Made by a program: the position numbers and the translations under genes. Below, one piece after another: positions 22,621 through 30,217 of a DNA stretch of 64,000 bases. Below the pieces are notes generated by a model, which was not told the DNA's origin, did no database searches, and saw only the letters and a list, made by a program, of their open reading frames with translations. Numbering within the stretch: the first letter of the stretch is position 1; each line of letters opens with the position of its first letter. Source of the DNA: Kribbella sp. CA-293567. GTDB taxonomy: Bacteria > Actinomycetota > Actinomycetes > Propionibacteriales > Kribbellaceae. The stretch lies in the NCBI RefSeq assembly GCF_027627575.1, contig NZ_CP114065.1:2852001-2916000 (forward strand). Reading direction: 5' to 3'.

Positions 22621-24581
22621 GCGGTCTCCATGGGGAAGGTGGCGTGGACTCGGCCGCCGGCGGGGGACGGCCCGGCGGTGAACTCTCCGCCTAGTTCGGA
22701 GGCTCGCTCCTGCATGGCTTGGAGTCCGACGCCGGGGGTCCAGGCGCCGTTGGGCGGGCCGTCGTCGGTGACCTCGACCTCCAGGTGGGAGTCGCAGCGC
22801 AGCGTCAGTACGGCGGTCCTGGCGCTTGAGTGCCGGACCACGTTGGTGAGCGCTTCGGTCGCGATCCGGTACGCCGCTACCTCCAGTGCCGCAGGGAGGG
22901 CGGGCAATCCGTCGGCCGAAACCTGTACCGAGACCGAAGCCCCGTCGGCTCGCCAGGACAAGGCGTCCGCGCGTTGCCGCAGAGCACCGACCAGGCCGAG
23001 TTCGTCAAGAGCGGGCGGGCGAAGGTCGTCGACCAGGCGGCGTACGTCGGCGATCGCCGCCCGCGTGTCTGTCCGCAACGTGCCCAAGAGTTCCGAGGCT
23101 CTCGCCGGGTCTTGGGAGATGAGGTTCGCGGCCGCATCGGCTGCAAAGGCAACGCCCGTCAGCGTTGGACCCAGACCGTCGTGCAGGTCTCGCCGCAGCC
23201 GCCGTCGCTCCTCCTCGCGTGCCGCCACGAGTCGCTCGCGAGAGGTCTGCAGTTCCAACGACAGTCGCGTGGCATGCACAGCGACGGCCAGCGGTACGGC
23301 GACCAGCGCGAGCACGTTGCGATCGGTCCCAGAGAGCGCGGACTCGCCTGGACGCAGGCCGACCAGCAGCGAGCCGACCGTCGTACCGCCGTACGACAAC
23401 TCAACCGGTACGACGGTCCCCGCGACTCCCGCAGAGGCGAGTAGCGTGCCGTCAGCGGCCACAGCAACATATGGCAGTCGCAGCGCGGAGCGGACAGCCT
23501 CCACAACACCCGGCATGCCACCGGCCACTCCGGACGAGAGTTCCTCACCCACGCGAGATGCGACGCGAGCCGGGTCGCGCCGGTCGCCGTACATGGCTCG
23601 GTCGACGAGACGCTGGAGTCGAGGCAGTACCGGCGCGACCAGGAGTGCGACCAGTACCGTCACGGTCGCCGAGCGGCCGAGGCGGGAGGAGATGAAGGAG
23701 TCGGTGATCGCGACCAGAGCCACATAGGCGCCGACGGCAAGGATCGAGAGCAGCGCCCAGGTGAGCGCGCGGGAGACGACGAGCCGGATGTCGAAGAGCT
23801 GGTGCCGCACGATCGCGATCGCCACCGAGGCCGGGATCAGCGGAATCGCCAGCAGGACGAAGATCGGCGTACCGGTGACGAGTGCCCACGGGGTCATGAA
23901 GACGATCACGATGATGCTTGCCAGCAGCAACCAGAGGAGCTGGCGGCGACCGGTTTCGGTGGCGCGGCGGTAGCGGATGACCAGACATGCGATCGCCAGC
24001 AGGATGGCGAGCAGGCCGCGGATTTCGGTTGCTGTCCACAACGGTTGCAGGGCGTCGTAGGACGCGAGTTGGAGGTAGCCGGCCGGGCCGCCGTCGAACA
24101 GTGGGTCCGGACCGCTGCCCATCTCGAGGGCGAAGAATGGTGAGGTCACGATGATGCCGGCAGCAACCAGGCGCCAGCGGCGTGAGAGCAGTCGACCGTC
24201 GGGGAAGAGCAGGAGGGCCAGCGGCAGGAACAAGGCGATCGACCAGGGCCAGGACCACTGGATGATCGTGGCGACCAGACGCTGTACTTCGAGCGGCGCG
24301 GTGTTGTCGTGAAGCACCTGACTCAGTGGCGCGCCGACCGCGGTGGTGGCGTAACCGATGCCGTCGGCGATGAAGAGCCAGCCGATCGGATTGGCAGGCC
24401 GGTGCCAGGCGATCACCGCGCCACACGTGGCGAACGTGAGCCCCATCAGCCCGTTGGTGACCAGGAAACTGTCGAGCGCCGCCGCGAAGGACCAGTTGGC
24501 CACCAGGGCGAGGATCAGTCCGGCCAGGACTTCGAGCAGCACGAAACAACCGAGTCCGGCGGCCAGCACTTTCCCCCTCAT
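22617..24581 (-). CDS. Membrane sensor histidine kinase (HisKA_3)
   Basis: A 654-residue kinase paired with the downstream NarL-type regulator. The N-terminal half has about eight or more hydrophobic segments (for example LLEVLAGLILALVANW) and an MFS-like topology. A GAF-like region follows, then the phosphoacceptor helix RRRLRRDLHDGLGPTLTGV with His. The ATPase has N-box TEALTNVVRHSSAR, G1 VTDDGPPNG and G2 GVGLQAMQERASELGGEF. The signal is unknown. ATG 24581 (MRGKVLAAGLG) is preferred; an upstream extension to 24782 is not coding-like. Kinase and regulator overlap by 4 nt in the order kinase then regulator. Confidence 0.9.
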   Translation of the reverse strand: MRGKVLAAGLGCFVLLEVLAGLILALVANWSFAAALDSFLVTNGLMGLTFATCGAVIAWHRPANPIGWLFIADGIGYATTAVGAPLSQVLHDNTAPLEVQRLVATIIQWSWPWSIALFLPLALLLFPDGRLLSRRWRLVAAGIIVTSPFFALEMGSGPDPLFDGGPAGYLQLASYDALQPLWTATEIRGLLAILLAIACLVIRYRRATETGRRQLLWLLLASIIVIVFMTPWALVTGTPIFVLLAIPLIPASVAIAIVRHQLFDIRLVVSRALTWALLSILAVGAYVALVAITDSFISSRLGRSATVTVLVALLVAPVLPRLQRLVDRAMYGDRRDPARVASRVGEELSSGVAGGMPGVVEAVRSALRLPYVAVAADGTLLASAGVAGTVVPVELSYGGTTVGSLLVGLRPGESALSGTDRNVLALVAVPLAVAVHATRLSLELQTSRERLVAAREEERRRLRRDLHDGLGPTLTGVAFAADAAANLISQDPARASELLGTLRTDTRAAIADVRRLVDDLRPPALDELGLVGALRQRADALSWRADGASVSVQVSADGLPALPAALEVAAYRIATEALTNVVRHSSARTAVLTLRCDSHLEVEVTDDGPPNGAWTPGVGLQAMQERASELGGEFTAGPSPAGGRVHATFPMETA

Positions 24582-24750
24582 GAGGATCAGTGTGCGCTGT
24601 CCGGTGTCCCGCTGTCTCGGGATCGCGTTCCTGGGTTCACCGGGCGATTTCCCGGCGATCCGTGGTCGAGAGCCCAGGCGCTGGGATCGCTGAACCGTTG
24701 AGGGTTGGGGAGTTGGCCCGAACGGGCCGCAGTACAGGGGAGGTTGCGAG

Positions 24751-25104
24751 ATGAATCGTAGGTTTCGGGCGGGGCTGGTCATCCTCGGGCTGTTGTCGCT
24801 GGGAGATCTGGCGGCGCCGCTGCTGACCGACGGCGAGCACCCGCCGATGTCGATCGCGCTGATCGCGTCTGCGCTCGGGTTGGTCAGCCTGATCCTGGTC
24901 GGGCTCGCTTGGCGAGGTGAGCGGCGTGCGGTGGTTCCGTTGATCGTGCTGCGAGTGGTGGCGGCGCTGAGCGCAGTACCGGCGTTCTTCGCAGGTGGCG
25001 TGCCTGCAGCAGCTGTGGGGGTCGCCGCGCTGTTCCTGGTACTGACAGGCCTCGGTACTGCGATGCTGCTGCTTCCCGCGCGTCAGTTGGCAGGCGTGCG
25101 ATGA
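24751..25104 (+). CDS. Small four-helix membrane protein
   Basis: A 117-residue integral membrane protein with four hydrophobic segments (GLVILGLLSLGDLAAPLL, then SIALIASALGLVSLILVGLA, then VVAALSAVPAFFAGG and VALFLVLTG-like). It contains few charged residues outside a central Arg/Glu patch. It is the first gene of a two-gene operon, its TGA overlapping the next ATG. It is divergent from the kinase gene, which suggests that the two-component system may control it. Function unknown. Confidence 0.8.
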   Translation: MNRRFRAGLVILGLLSLGDLAAPLLTDGEHPPMSIALIASALGLVSLILVGLAWRGERRAVVPLIVLRVVAALSAVPAFFAGGVPAAAVGVAALFLVLTGLGTAMLLLPARQLAGVR

Positions 25105-25787
25105 CCACCACGGCCGCTCGTACTGCGCCCGTGACGGACACCCGCGCGCTAAGCCGCTGGGTTGCCGCGATCGTGTTGCCGATCGGGCCGGCCGCTGTCG
25201 CAGTACTGCGCTACGTCCTGCCGTACGACACGGTGGACGACACAGCCACGATCGCTGCCAAGGCGATCGCCGAGCCGGGTCGCGCCTCGGCAGTGTTGTG
25301 GCTCGGGCTCGTCGCGATCCTGACACTCGTGCCGGGCGCGTACGCCGCGGGCAAGCTGACCCGCCGACGGGCACCCAAGCTCACCCTGGTCGCGCTGGCC
25401 CTGCTGATCCCGGGCTACCTGTCGCTCAGCTGGCTCGCCGGTGGGGATCAGCTTCTCTGGTCGGGAGCAGAGGCCGGCCTGGACGCGAGCGCACTCACCC
25501 GGATTGCCGAGGCGGCGCATCCGGCGAGTGGGATCGCTGAGGTGTTGTTCGTCCTGGGACACGTCATCGGCACCATCCTGCTCGGCGTCGCGATCTGGCG
25601 AGCTCAGGTGACGGCTCGGTGGGCGGCGGTCGCGGTGATCGTGTCGCAGCCCATCCATATCGTTGCCGCCGTCATCGTTCCGAACCACACCCTCGATCTG
25701 GTCGGGTGGGGCTTGCAGGCTGCCGGATTCGCCGCGGTGGGGTGGGCGATTCTCCAACTGCGCAACGACGAATGGGAGCTGCCCTAG
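25101..25787 (+). CDS. DUF4386-like membrane protein
   Basis: A 228-residue membrane protein with about six transmembrane segments, among them WVAAIVLPIGPAAVAVL, VLWLGLVAILTLVPGAYAAG and EVLFVLGHVIGTILLGVAIW. The final helices contain SQPIHIVAAVIVPNHTLDLV. The topology and length resemble small actinobacterial DUF4386-type proteins, but I am not sure of the family. It overlaps the upstream membrane gene by 4 nt and converges with the DUF429 gene with a 4-nt overlap. Confidence 0.75.
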   Translation: MTTTAARTAPVTDTRALSRWVAAIVLPIGPAAVAVLRYVLPYDTVDDTATIAAKAIAEPGRASAVLWLGLVAILTLVPGAYAAGKLTRRRAPKLTLVALALLIPGYLSLSWLAGGDQLLWSGAEAGLDASALTRIAEAAHPASGIAEVLFVLGHVIGTILLGVAIWRAQVTARWAAVAVIVSQPIHIVAAVIVPNHTLDLVGWGLQAAGFAAVGWAILQLRNDEWELP

Positions 25788-26470
25788 ACCCAGATCGCGG
25801 CAGGCCAGCTGTCGGCGAAGGTTTGGGGTGGGCTCGGCAGGGAGATGGCGAGGCCTTGGGCGACGCGGAGGGCCGACCAGGCGGCGGCGCCGGCGTCGAG
25901 TACGTCGTCGACGCCGACGGCCTGGTTGGCCAGGCCGAGTTCGCCGCTCAGCGGGATACCGGCCTCGGCGAGCAGGGCGCGCCGCCGTTCGGCTCCGGCC
26001 CAGGTGGACTTGCGGACTGTCAGGGGAGCGCCGGCCAGTTGGGCGAAGCTGACCTCCGGGTGGACCTCGACCACCAGCGAGTCGGAACGCCGGGCCCAGT
26101 TGTCGATCTCGAAGAGTTTGCCGCGGAGTCCGTAGGCCTGGATCGAGATGCCCTGGCCGGTGAGTTCGCGGTTGACGACCACCGCGTCCGCGTGGCTGGG
26201 GGCCAGCAGCGCGGCTCGTACGGGGGTGGTGAAAACCGACGAGGAGAGCCGGCCGATCGCCGAGCGGGCGAGCAGGTCGGCTTGGCGGGGAGCGGTGTCG
26301 GGCAGGCCGATCGGCATGTCGACCCCGATGACGTCGAGCGATTCCGGCGAACCTGCTTGTGCGACCAGCTGATCGATGCTGCCGGCCACGAACGCGCTGA
26401 CTTCACCGTCATTGAGCAGTACGCCGACCCAGCCCGCCTTGCAGGCGTCGACACCGAGCACTCGGGTCAC
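25784..26470 (-). CDS. DUF429-domain protein (RNase H-like fold)
   Basis: A 228-residue DUF429 protein. Family marks are VLGVDACKAGWVGVLL at the start, DVIGVDMPIGLPD, and the central RGKLFEIDNWARRSDSLVVE with VHPEVSFAQLAG. The acidic residues in the first two motifs match an RNase H-like active site, so a nuclease role is possible but unproven. The start is GTG 26470, only 2 nt after the stop of the hydrolase gene upstream, so they form an operon. Confidence 0.85.
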   Translation of the reverse strand: MTRVLGVDACKAGWVGVLLNDGEVSAFVAGSIDQLVAQAGSPESLDVIGVDMPIGLPDTAPRQADLLARSAIGRLSSSVFTTPVRAALLAPSHADAVVVNRELTGQGISIQAYGLRGKLFEIDNWARRSDSLVVEVHPEVSFAQLAGAPLTVRKSTWAGAERRRALLAEAGIPLSGELGLANQAVGVDDVLDAGAAAWSALRVAQGLAISLPSPPQTFADSWPAAIWV

Positions 26471-26472
26471 CG

Positions 26473-27528
26473 TCAGACGCCCTGTTTCTTGAGGAAGGCA
26501 ACGGTTCTGGCCATCGAGGTCGGCCAGGCGGCGGCGAAGGCGTGTTCCTCACCTGGATAGGTGTAGAGGGTGGCGTCCTTGCCGGCCTTCTTCAAGGCGG
26601 CATAGGTCTGCTGCGCCCAGACGGGCGGGCAGGTGGAGTCGGCGAGGCCTTGCTGGATCAGCAGCGGCTCGGTGATCCGGTCGAAGAAGTTGACCGCGGA
26701 CATGTTGCGCCAGAAGGCCGGGTTCTTGGCGGGCTCGCCGTGCGCGCGGATGACGGCGGCCGCGGTCCTGGTGTCCGGTCGCGTCCAGCGGTTGAAGTTC
26801 TCGACGGCGTTGGAGCTGACGGAGGCGTAGACCACGGCTGCCTTGACGAGGCCGGGTTGGGCGACGAGCGCGTTGTAGGTGATGCCGCCGCCCATCGACC
26901 GCCCGAACAACCCGACTCGCTGCGGGTCGACGTACGGGGACGCCTTCAGTGCCAGTACCGCGTTGATGACGTCGTCGGTGTAGCCGATGCGCAGGTTGAC
27001 GTCGTTCTGCGGATCCTTGGACGACTGCGCGTGATTGCGATAGTCGGTGTGCAGTACGACGTACCCGCGGCGGGCGAGGTAGTCCTGCTCGCGCATCAGG
27101 CCCCGGCCGTTGGTGTAGACGGCGGGGTCGATGAACCCGTGGTTGAGGACCAGTGCGGGGTGGCGGCCCGGGGTGGTCGGGACGTTGAGGATGCCCGAGA
27201 TCCGCAGCTTGCCGCTGGCGTAGGTGACGAAGTACCGGGTATAGGCGTCGGTGCGGGTGATGACGCGGCCCAGGCGGAGGTCGCGGCCGTCGTACTTCTT
27301 CGCGATCTGCGCTTGGAGGGAGACCGGGTTCGCAGGCGCCGCTGGGGTGGCGCTCGGTGGGCTGCTGGCAGGCGGCGGCGACGTAGTGGACGCCGACGGT
27401 GTGTTGCTGGGCGTGCTACTCGTTGTGGGAGGCGGGGCGCTCGGGGCGGGGTCGGCCGTCGGCGTGGAGGAGCAGCCGACGGCCGCGGTGAGGACCAGAG
27501 CGACGAATCCCAGCCACGGCAGCTTCAT
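26473..27528 (-). CDS. Lipoprotein alpha/beta hydrolase (peptidase S9/dienelactone-hydrolase-like)
   Basis: A 351-residue secreted hydrolase. The ATG at 27528 gives MKLPWLGFVALVLTAAVGC, a lipoprotein signal with the lipobox Cys, then a Pro/Ser/Thr linker of about 50 residues. The hydrolase fold follows: HPALVLNHGF, a GLFGRSMGGGITYNA nucleophile elbow (Ser), QGLADSTCPP (Asp) and PGEEHAFAA (His). The catalytic triad is therefore complete. The substrate may be a peptide or ester. It is translated with the DUF429 gene. Confidence 0.9.
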   Translation of the reverse strand: MKLPWLGFVALVLTAAVGCSSTPTADPAPSAPPPTTSSTPSNTPSASTTSPPPASSPPSATPAAPANPVSLQAQIAKKYDGRDLRLGRVITRTDAYTRYFVTYASGKLRISGILNVPTTPGRHPALVLNHGFIDPAVYTNGRGLMREQDYLARRGYVVLHTDYRNHAQSSKDPQNDVNLRIGYTDDVINAVLALKASPYVDPQRVGLFGRSMGGGITYNALVAQPGLVKAAVVYASVSSNAVENFNRWTRPDTRTAAAVIRAHGEPAKNPAFWRNMSAVNFFDRITEPLLIQQGLADSTCPPVWAQQTYAALKKAGKDATLYTYPGEEHAFAAAWPTSMARTVAFLKKQGV

Positions 27529-27630
27529 GCCCCCATAGTGCCGGGCCGTCGCAAGAACCGGCACTTGCCGCCTTGCTCCGGCGACATCAGGGTCGCTGGG
27601 CAAGGCGGCTGGCGCTGGTACTTGCGACGG

Positions 27631-28278
27631 TCAGATGGTGAGCAGACGCTGAAAGAAGGCGCGGTACTTCTGCAGGGCGGAGCGGAGGTCCTCGGTGGAG
27701 GGTTCGCCGTCCGACCATTGGCCTTCGAGGTCGCGGTGCTGCTGGTCGAAGGTGGCGGAGAGCCGCTCCAGGACGTCGCTGACCAGCTTGTCGGCGTCGG
27801 TGACCGCAGTACGCGGGTCGTCGACGAAACCTTGCTGGACCACGTCCCAACGGGCCTTGAAGTCGACGGCCTCCGCGCTGGGTACCAGCGGCTCGTCGGC
27901 GCTCGTGGACGACGTTGCTGCGCCTGTGGGTGCGGCTGAGGCGCCTGCGGATACAGCGTTCGTCGAGCCGGGGTCTGCGGTTGCGGCGTTCGCCGGGGCG
28001 GTGTCGGCGGTGTCGGCTGACACGTGATCGTTGCCGGCCGGCTCGACATCGGCCGGGTAGGTGACGGGATCCGTGACGGTGTCGAGCGGTGCCTGGTCGT
28101 CCCCGACCTGGTCGACGGTGTACGCCGGACGTTCGCCGTCCGCAGCGTGGTCGGCCGCAGTACTTCGGTCCAGCGAGTCACCGTTCGACGGACGGTCGAG
28201 GGCGTCGCCGCCCGCAGTACGGTCGAGCGGGTCCGCGTGCTGGCTGCGGTCGTTGTCGGTGGGGTAGGGGGTGGTCAT
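27631..28278 (-). CDS. Hypothetical protein, disordered N-terminus with C-terminal helical domain
   Basis: A 215-residue protein. The first 130 residues are low-complexity (Asp, Ala, Thr and Ser-rich, with repeated LDR/DALDR words). The last 80 residues (RWDVVQQGFVDDPRTAV, then DLRSALQKYRAFFQRLL) are helical and match the C-terminal region of the next gene (28275-28841). The pair is therefore paralogous over that domain. The stop-start overlap with the upstream partner is 4 nt. No enzymatic signature. Confidence 0.8.
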   Translation of the reverse strand: MTTPYPTDNDRSQHADPLDRTAGGDALDRPSNGDSLDRSTAADHAADGERPAYTVDQVGDDQAPLDTVTDPVTYPADVEPAGNDHVSADTADTAPANAATADPGSTNAVSAGASAAPTGAATSSTSADEPLVPSAEAVDFKARWDVVQQGFVDDPRTAVTDADKLVSDVLERLSATFDQQHRDLEGQWSDGEPSTEDLRSALQKYRAFFQRLLTI

Positions 28279-28841
28279 GACTGCTCCCTGGTTTCGGTGT
28301 GGCCGTTCAGGTCGGCGGGGTTCTCGAGGAGGACGACGACCAGCCGGCGGTAGGCGGTGACCGCCTGGCGGAGGTCCTCGGTGTCGACCGGGCCCTGGGT
28401 CTGGGCGACTGCGACGCTGTGCGCCTTGCGGTAGTTCTGCGCGACCTCGGGGTGGTCCACCGAGATGTCATCGGCGCGCTGGTCGAAGTCGTCGACCGGA
28501 TAGCCGGCCTCGCGCATCATCCGCAGGACCAGCCGATCCGCCTGGGCGACGGCGTCACCGGGTGCGTCCACGAAGCTCTGCTGCAGCCCGCTCCACTCCG
28601 CCCGGTAGCGTTCGGCCGACTCACCGCTCAGTGGATGTACGTCGAGCTTGGCGCGGCGCTGTTCGCGCTCGCGAAGGTCACGCAGTGCTTCCTTGCGGTC
28701 ACCTGACTGTTCGAGCGTGCGGTCGTACTCCGGTCCGAACCGCTCCTGGAGCTGGGCGGTCCGGCGCCGCTGGTACGCGTACAGGGCCGCCGCGGCGGCG
28801 AGTACGACCAGGACGATGATGATGGTGATGACGGTTCCCAT
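28275..28841 (-). CDS. Membrane-anchored helical protein, partner of the 27631 gene
   Basis: A 188-residue protein. An N-terminal transmembrane segment (VITIIIVLVVLAAAAALYA, residues about 4-22) is followed by Arg/Glu-rich helices. A C-terminal domain with EWSGLQQSFVDAPGDAV, QADRLVLRMMREAG and DTEDLRQAVTAYRRLVV corresponds to the C-terminal domain of the gene below it. Probably a small membrane complex or sensor of unknown function. The start overlaps nothing upstream; the stop overlaps the next ATG. Confidence 0.8.
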   Translation of the reverse strand: MGTVITIIIVLVVLAAAAALYAYQRRRTAQLQERFGPEYDRTLEQSGDRKEALRDLREREQRRAKLDVHPLSGESAERYRAEWSGLQQSFVDAPGDAVAQADRLVLRMMREAGYPVDDFDQRADDISVDHPEVAQNYRKAHSVAVAQTQGPVDTEDLRQAVTAYRRLVVVLLENPADLNGHTETREQS

Positions 28842-28896
28842 CGGTTCTCAAGTCCCTTCTGAGTAAGTCACTTTGGTACCCACTCCGAAACGACGA

Positions 28897-28931
28897 AACG
28901 CCCGGAACCCTCGACGAGGGCTCCGGGCGTT
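28897..28931 (-). terminator. Strong hairpin terminator of the dihydrofolate-reductase-like gene
   Basis: An inverted repeat AACGCCCGGA...TCCGGGCGTT encloses a second stem CCCTC/GAGGG with a GAC loop. The structure is nearly perfect over 15 pairs. On the minus strand it is followed by TTTCGTCGTTTC. It lies 17 bases from the stop of the gene at 28948. Confidence 0.8.
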
Positions 28932-28947
28932 GCCGGTACTGCGCGGC

Positions 28948-29484
28948 TCAGGCCTTCGGCGCCAGCTTGTGGACGACGATGCCGGACTTGAACGTGGTGG
29001 TGCCGAGCAGTTCGAGGTGGTTGATGCCGAGCTGCGACTCGGCGAACAGTTGGTCACCGTCGGCCAGCACCGGGAAGACCCAGAAGTGGTACTCGTCCAC
29101 GAGCTTGTGCTCGAGCAACGTCGCGGAGAACGACCCGGTACCGAACTTCAGCAGGTCGCCGCCGTCCTCCTCCTTGAGCCGCCGGACGGCGTCGGCCGCG
29201 TCGCCCTCGAGCAGCTTGGCGTTCCAGGTGGTGTCGGTCAGCGTGCGGGAGGCGACGTACTTCGGCATCTGGTTGAAGGTGTCGGCCATTTCGCCGTCCC
29301 GGCCGGACCAGGCCTCGGCGAAGCCTTCGTAGGTGGCCCGGCCGAGCAGCAGGGCCTCGGTGGTCTCCATCAGCTTGCCGGAGTAGCCGAAGTGCTCTTC
29401 GTCCCAGTACGGTCCGCTCCAGTCCTGCGGGTTGGAGATGCTGCCGTTGAGGGTGACGAAGGTGGACTCGATCAGCTTGCGCAT
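28948..29484 (-). CDS. Dihydrofolate reductase family protein (RibD C-terminal-like)
   Basis: A 178-residue alpha/beta NADPH-binding protein of the DHFR/RibD-C superfamily. Characteristic pieces are RKLIESTFVTLNGSISNPQ at the start, ALLLGRATYEGFAEAW, and KFGTGSFSATLLEHKLVDEY in the C-terminal half. The substrate is unknown; most such actinobacterial homologues are uncharacterised reductases. It is the last gene of a two-gene unit with the FMN reductase (24-nt gap) and is closed by the hairpin at 28897. Confidence 0.88.
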   Translation of the reverse strand: MRKLIESTFVTLNGSISNPQDWSGPYWDEEHFGYSGKLMETTEALLLGRATYEGFAEAWSGRDGEMADTFNQMPKYVASRTLTDTTWNAKLLEGDAADAVRRLKEEDGGDLLKFGTGSFSATLLEHKLVDEYHFWVFPVLADGDQLFAESQLGINHLELLGTTTFKSGIVVHKLAPKA

Positions 29485-29508
29485 GGTTCTTGCCTCTCTG
29501 GTGTGTTG

Positions 29509-30084
29509 TCAGGATCGGTAGGGCTGCTTGGTGCGGGCGTCGCGGAGTGCTTGCGCCCACCAGACGAGCTGGTCGAGCGTGGTCTTGGCCGAGGCGTCGT
29601 AGCCGGAGCCGGGGCGGGGCCAGCTGCCGTCGGCGGCGAACTGTTCCCAGTAGCAAGGCAGGCTGACGGTGTTGCGGATCGCGACCGCCTGGAGCTCCGT
29701 GAAGACCTGCCGAAGCTGCGCGGCGGCGTACAGGCCGCCTGTCTCGCGGCCGTAGGCGATGATCGCGACCGGCTTGGCGTGCCACTCCTCGTAGTACCAG
29801 TCGAGTGCGGTCTTCAGTGGGGCCGGGAAGCTGCTGTTGTACTCCGGAGTGACTACTGCGAAGGCATCTGCCGCAGCGAGTCGTGGAGCCAGTACTGCGA
29901 CCTCGGTCGGCGTGGGCTCGTCTGTGTCGGACAGTGTCTGAGGCAGGTCCGCTGCGGCCAGATCGACTACGTCTACGTCAAGGTCGGCGCGCTTGGCGGC
30001 CTGCCTGGCGAACCAGTCGGCCACTGTCGGCCCGAAGCGTCCCCGGCGGGTGCTGCCGATGATCACTGCGAGTCGTAGCTGCAT
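29509..30084 (-). CDS. NADPH-dependent FMN reductase-like flavodoxin-fold protein
   Basis: A 191-residue flavoprotein. The family start LRLAVIIGSTRRGRFGPTVA binds the FMN phosphate, and FAVVTPEYNSSFPAPLKTAL is the conserved P-E-Y-N flavin loop. GRETGGLYAAAQLRQVFTEL completes the fold. It reduces FMN, quinones or azo compounds with NADPH. It shares a promoter region with the divergent AfsR-like gene at 30218. Confidence 0.9.
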   Translation of the reverse strand: MQLRLAVIIGSTRRGRFGPTVADWFARQAAKRADLDVDVVDLAAADLPQTLSDTDEPTPTEVAVLAPRLAAADAFAVVTPEYNSSFPAPLKTALDWYYEEWHAKPVAIIAYGRETGGLYAAAQLRQVFTELQAVAIRNTVSLPCYWEQFAADGSWPRPGSGYDASAKTTLDQLVWWAQALRDARTKQPYRS

Positions 30085-30217
30085 CTGTCGCTCACCTCCC
30101 TTGCTACCTCGTTGTTGCTTCCTTGCTGTTGAGGACGACTCTGCCTGAGCGGGTTTACGGTTTCTTTCCGGTCTTCGGCTCAGCAGCCGGAAACCGTCGG
30201 AAAGCTAGAGTGCGGCC

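Noticed and set aside
21961..23727. Long plus-strand open frame of 588 codons
   Set aside because: Antisense to the response regulator and histidine kinase; composition is not protein-like.
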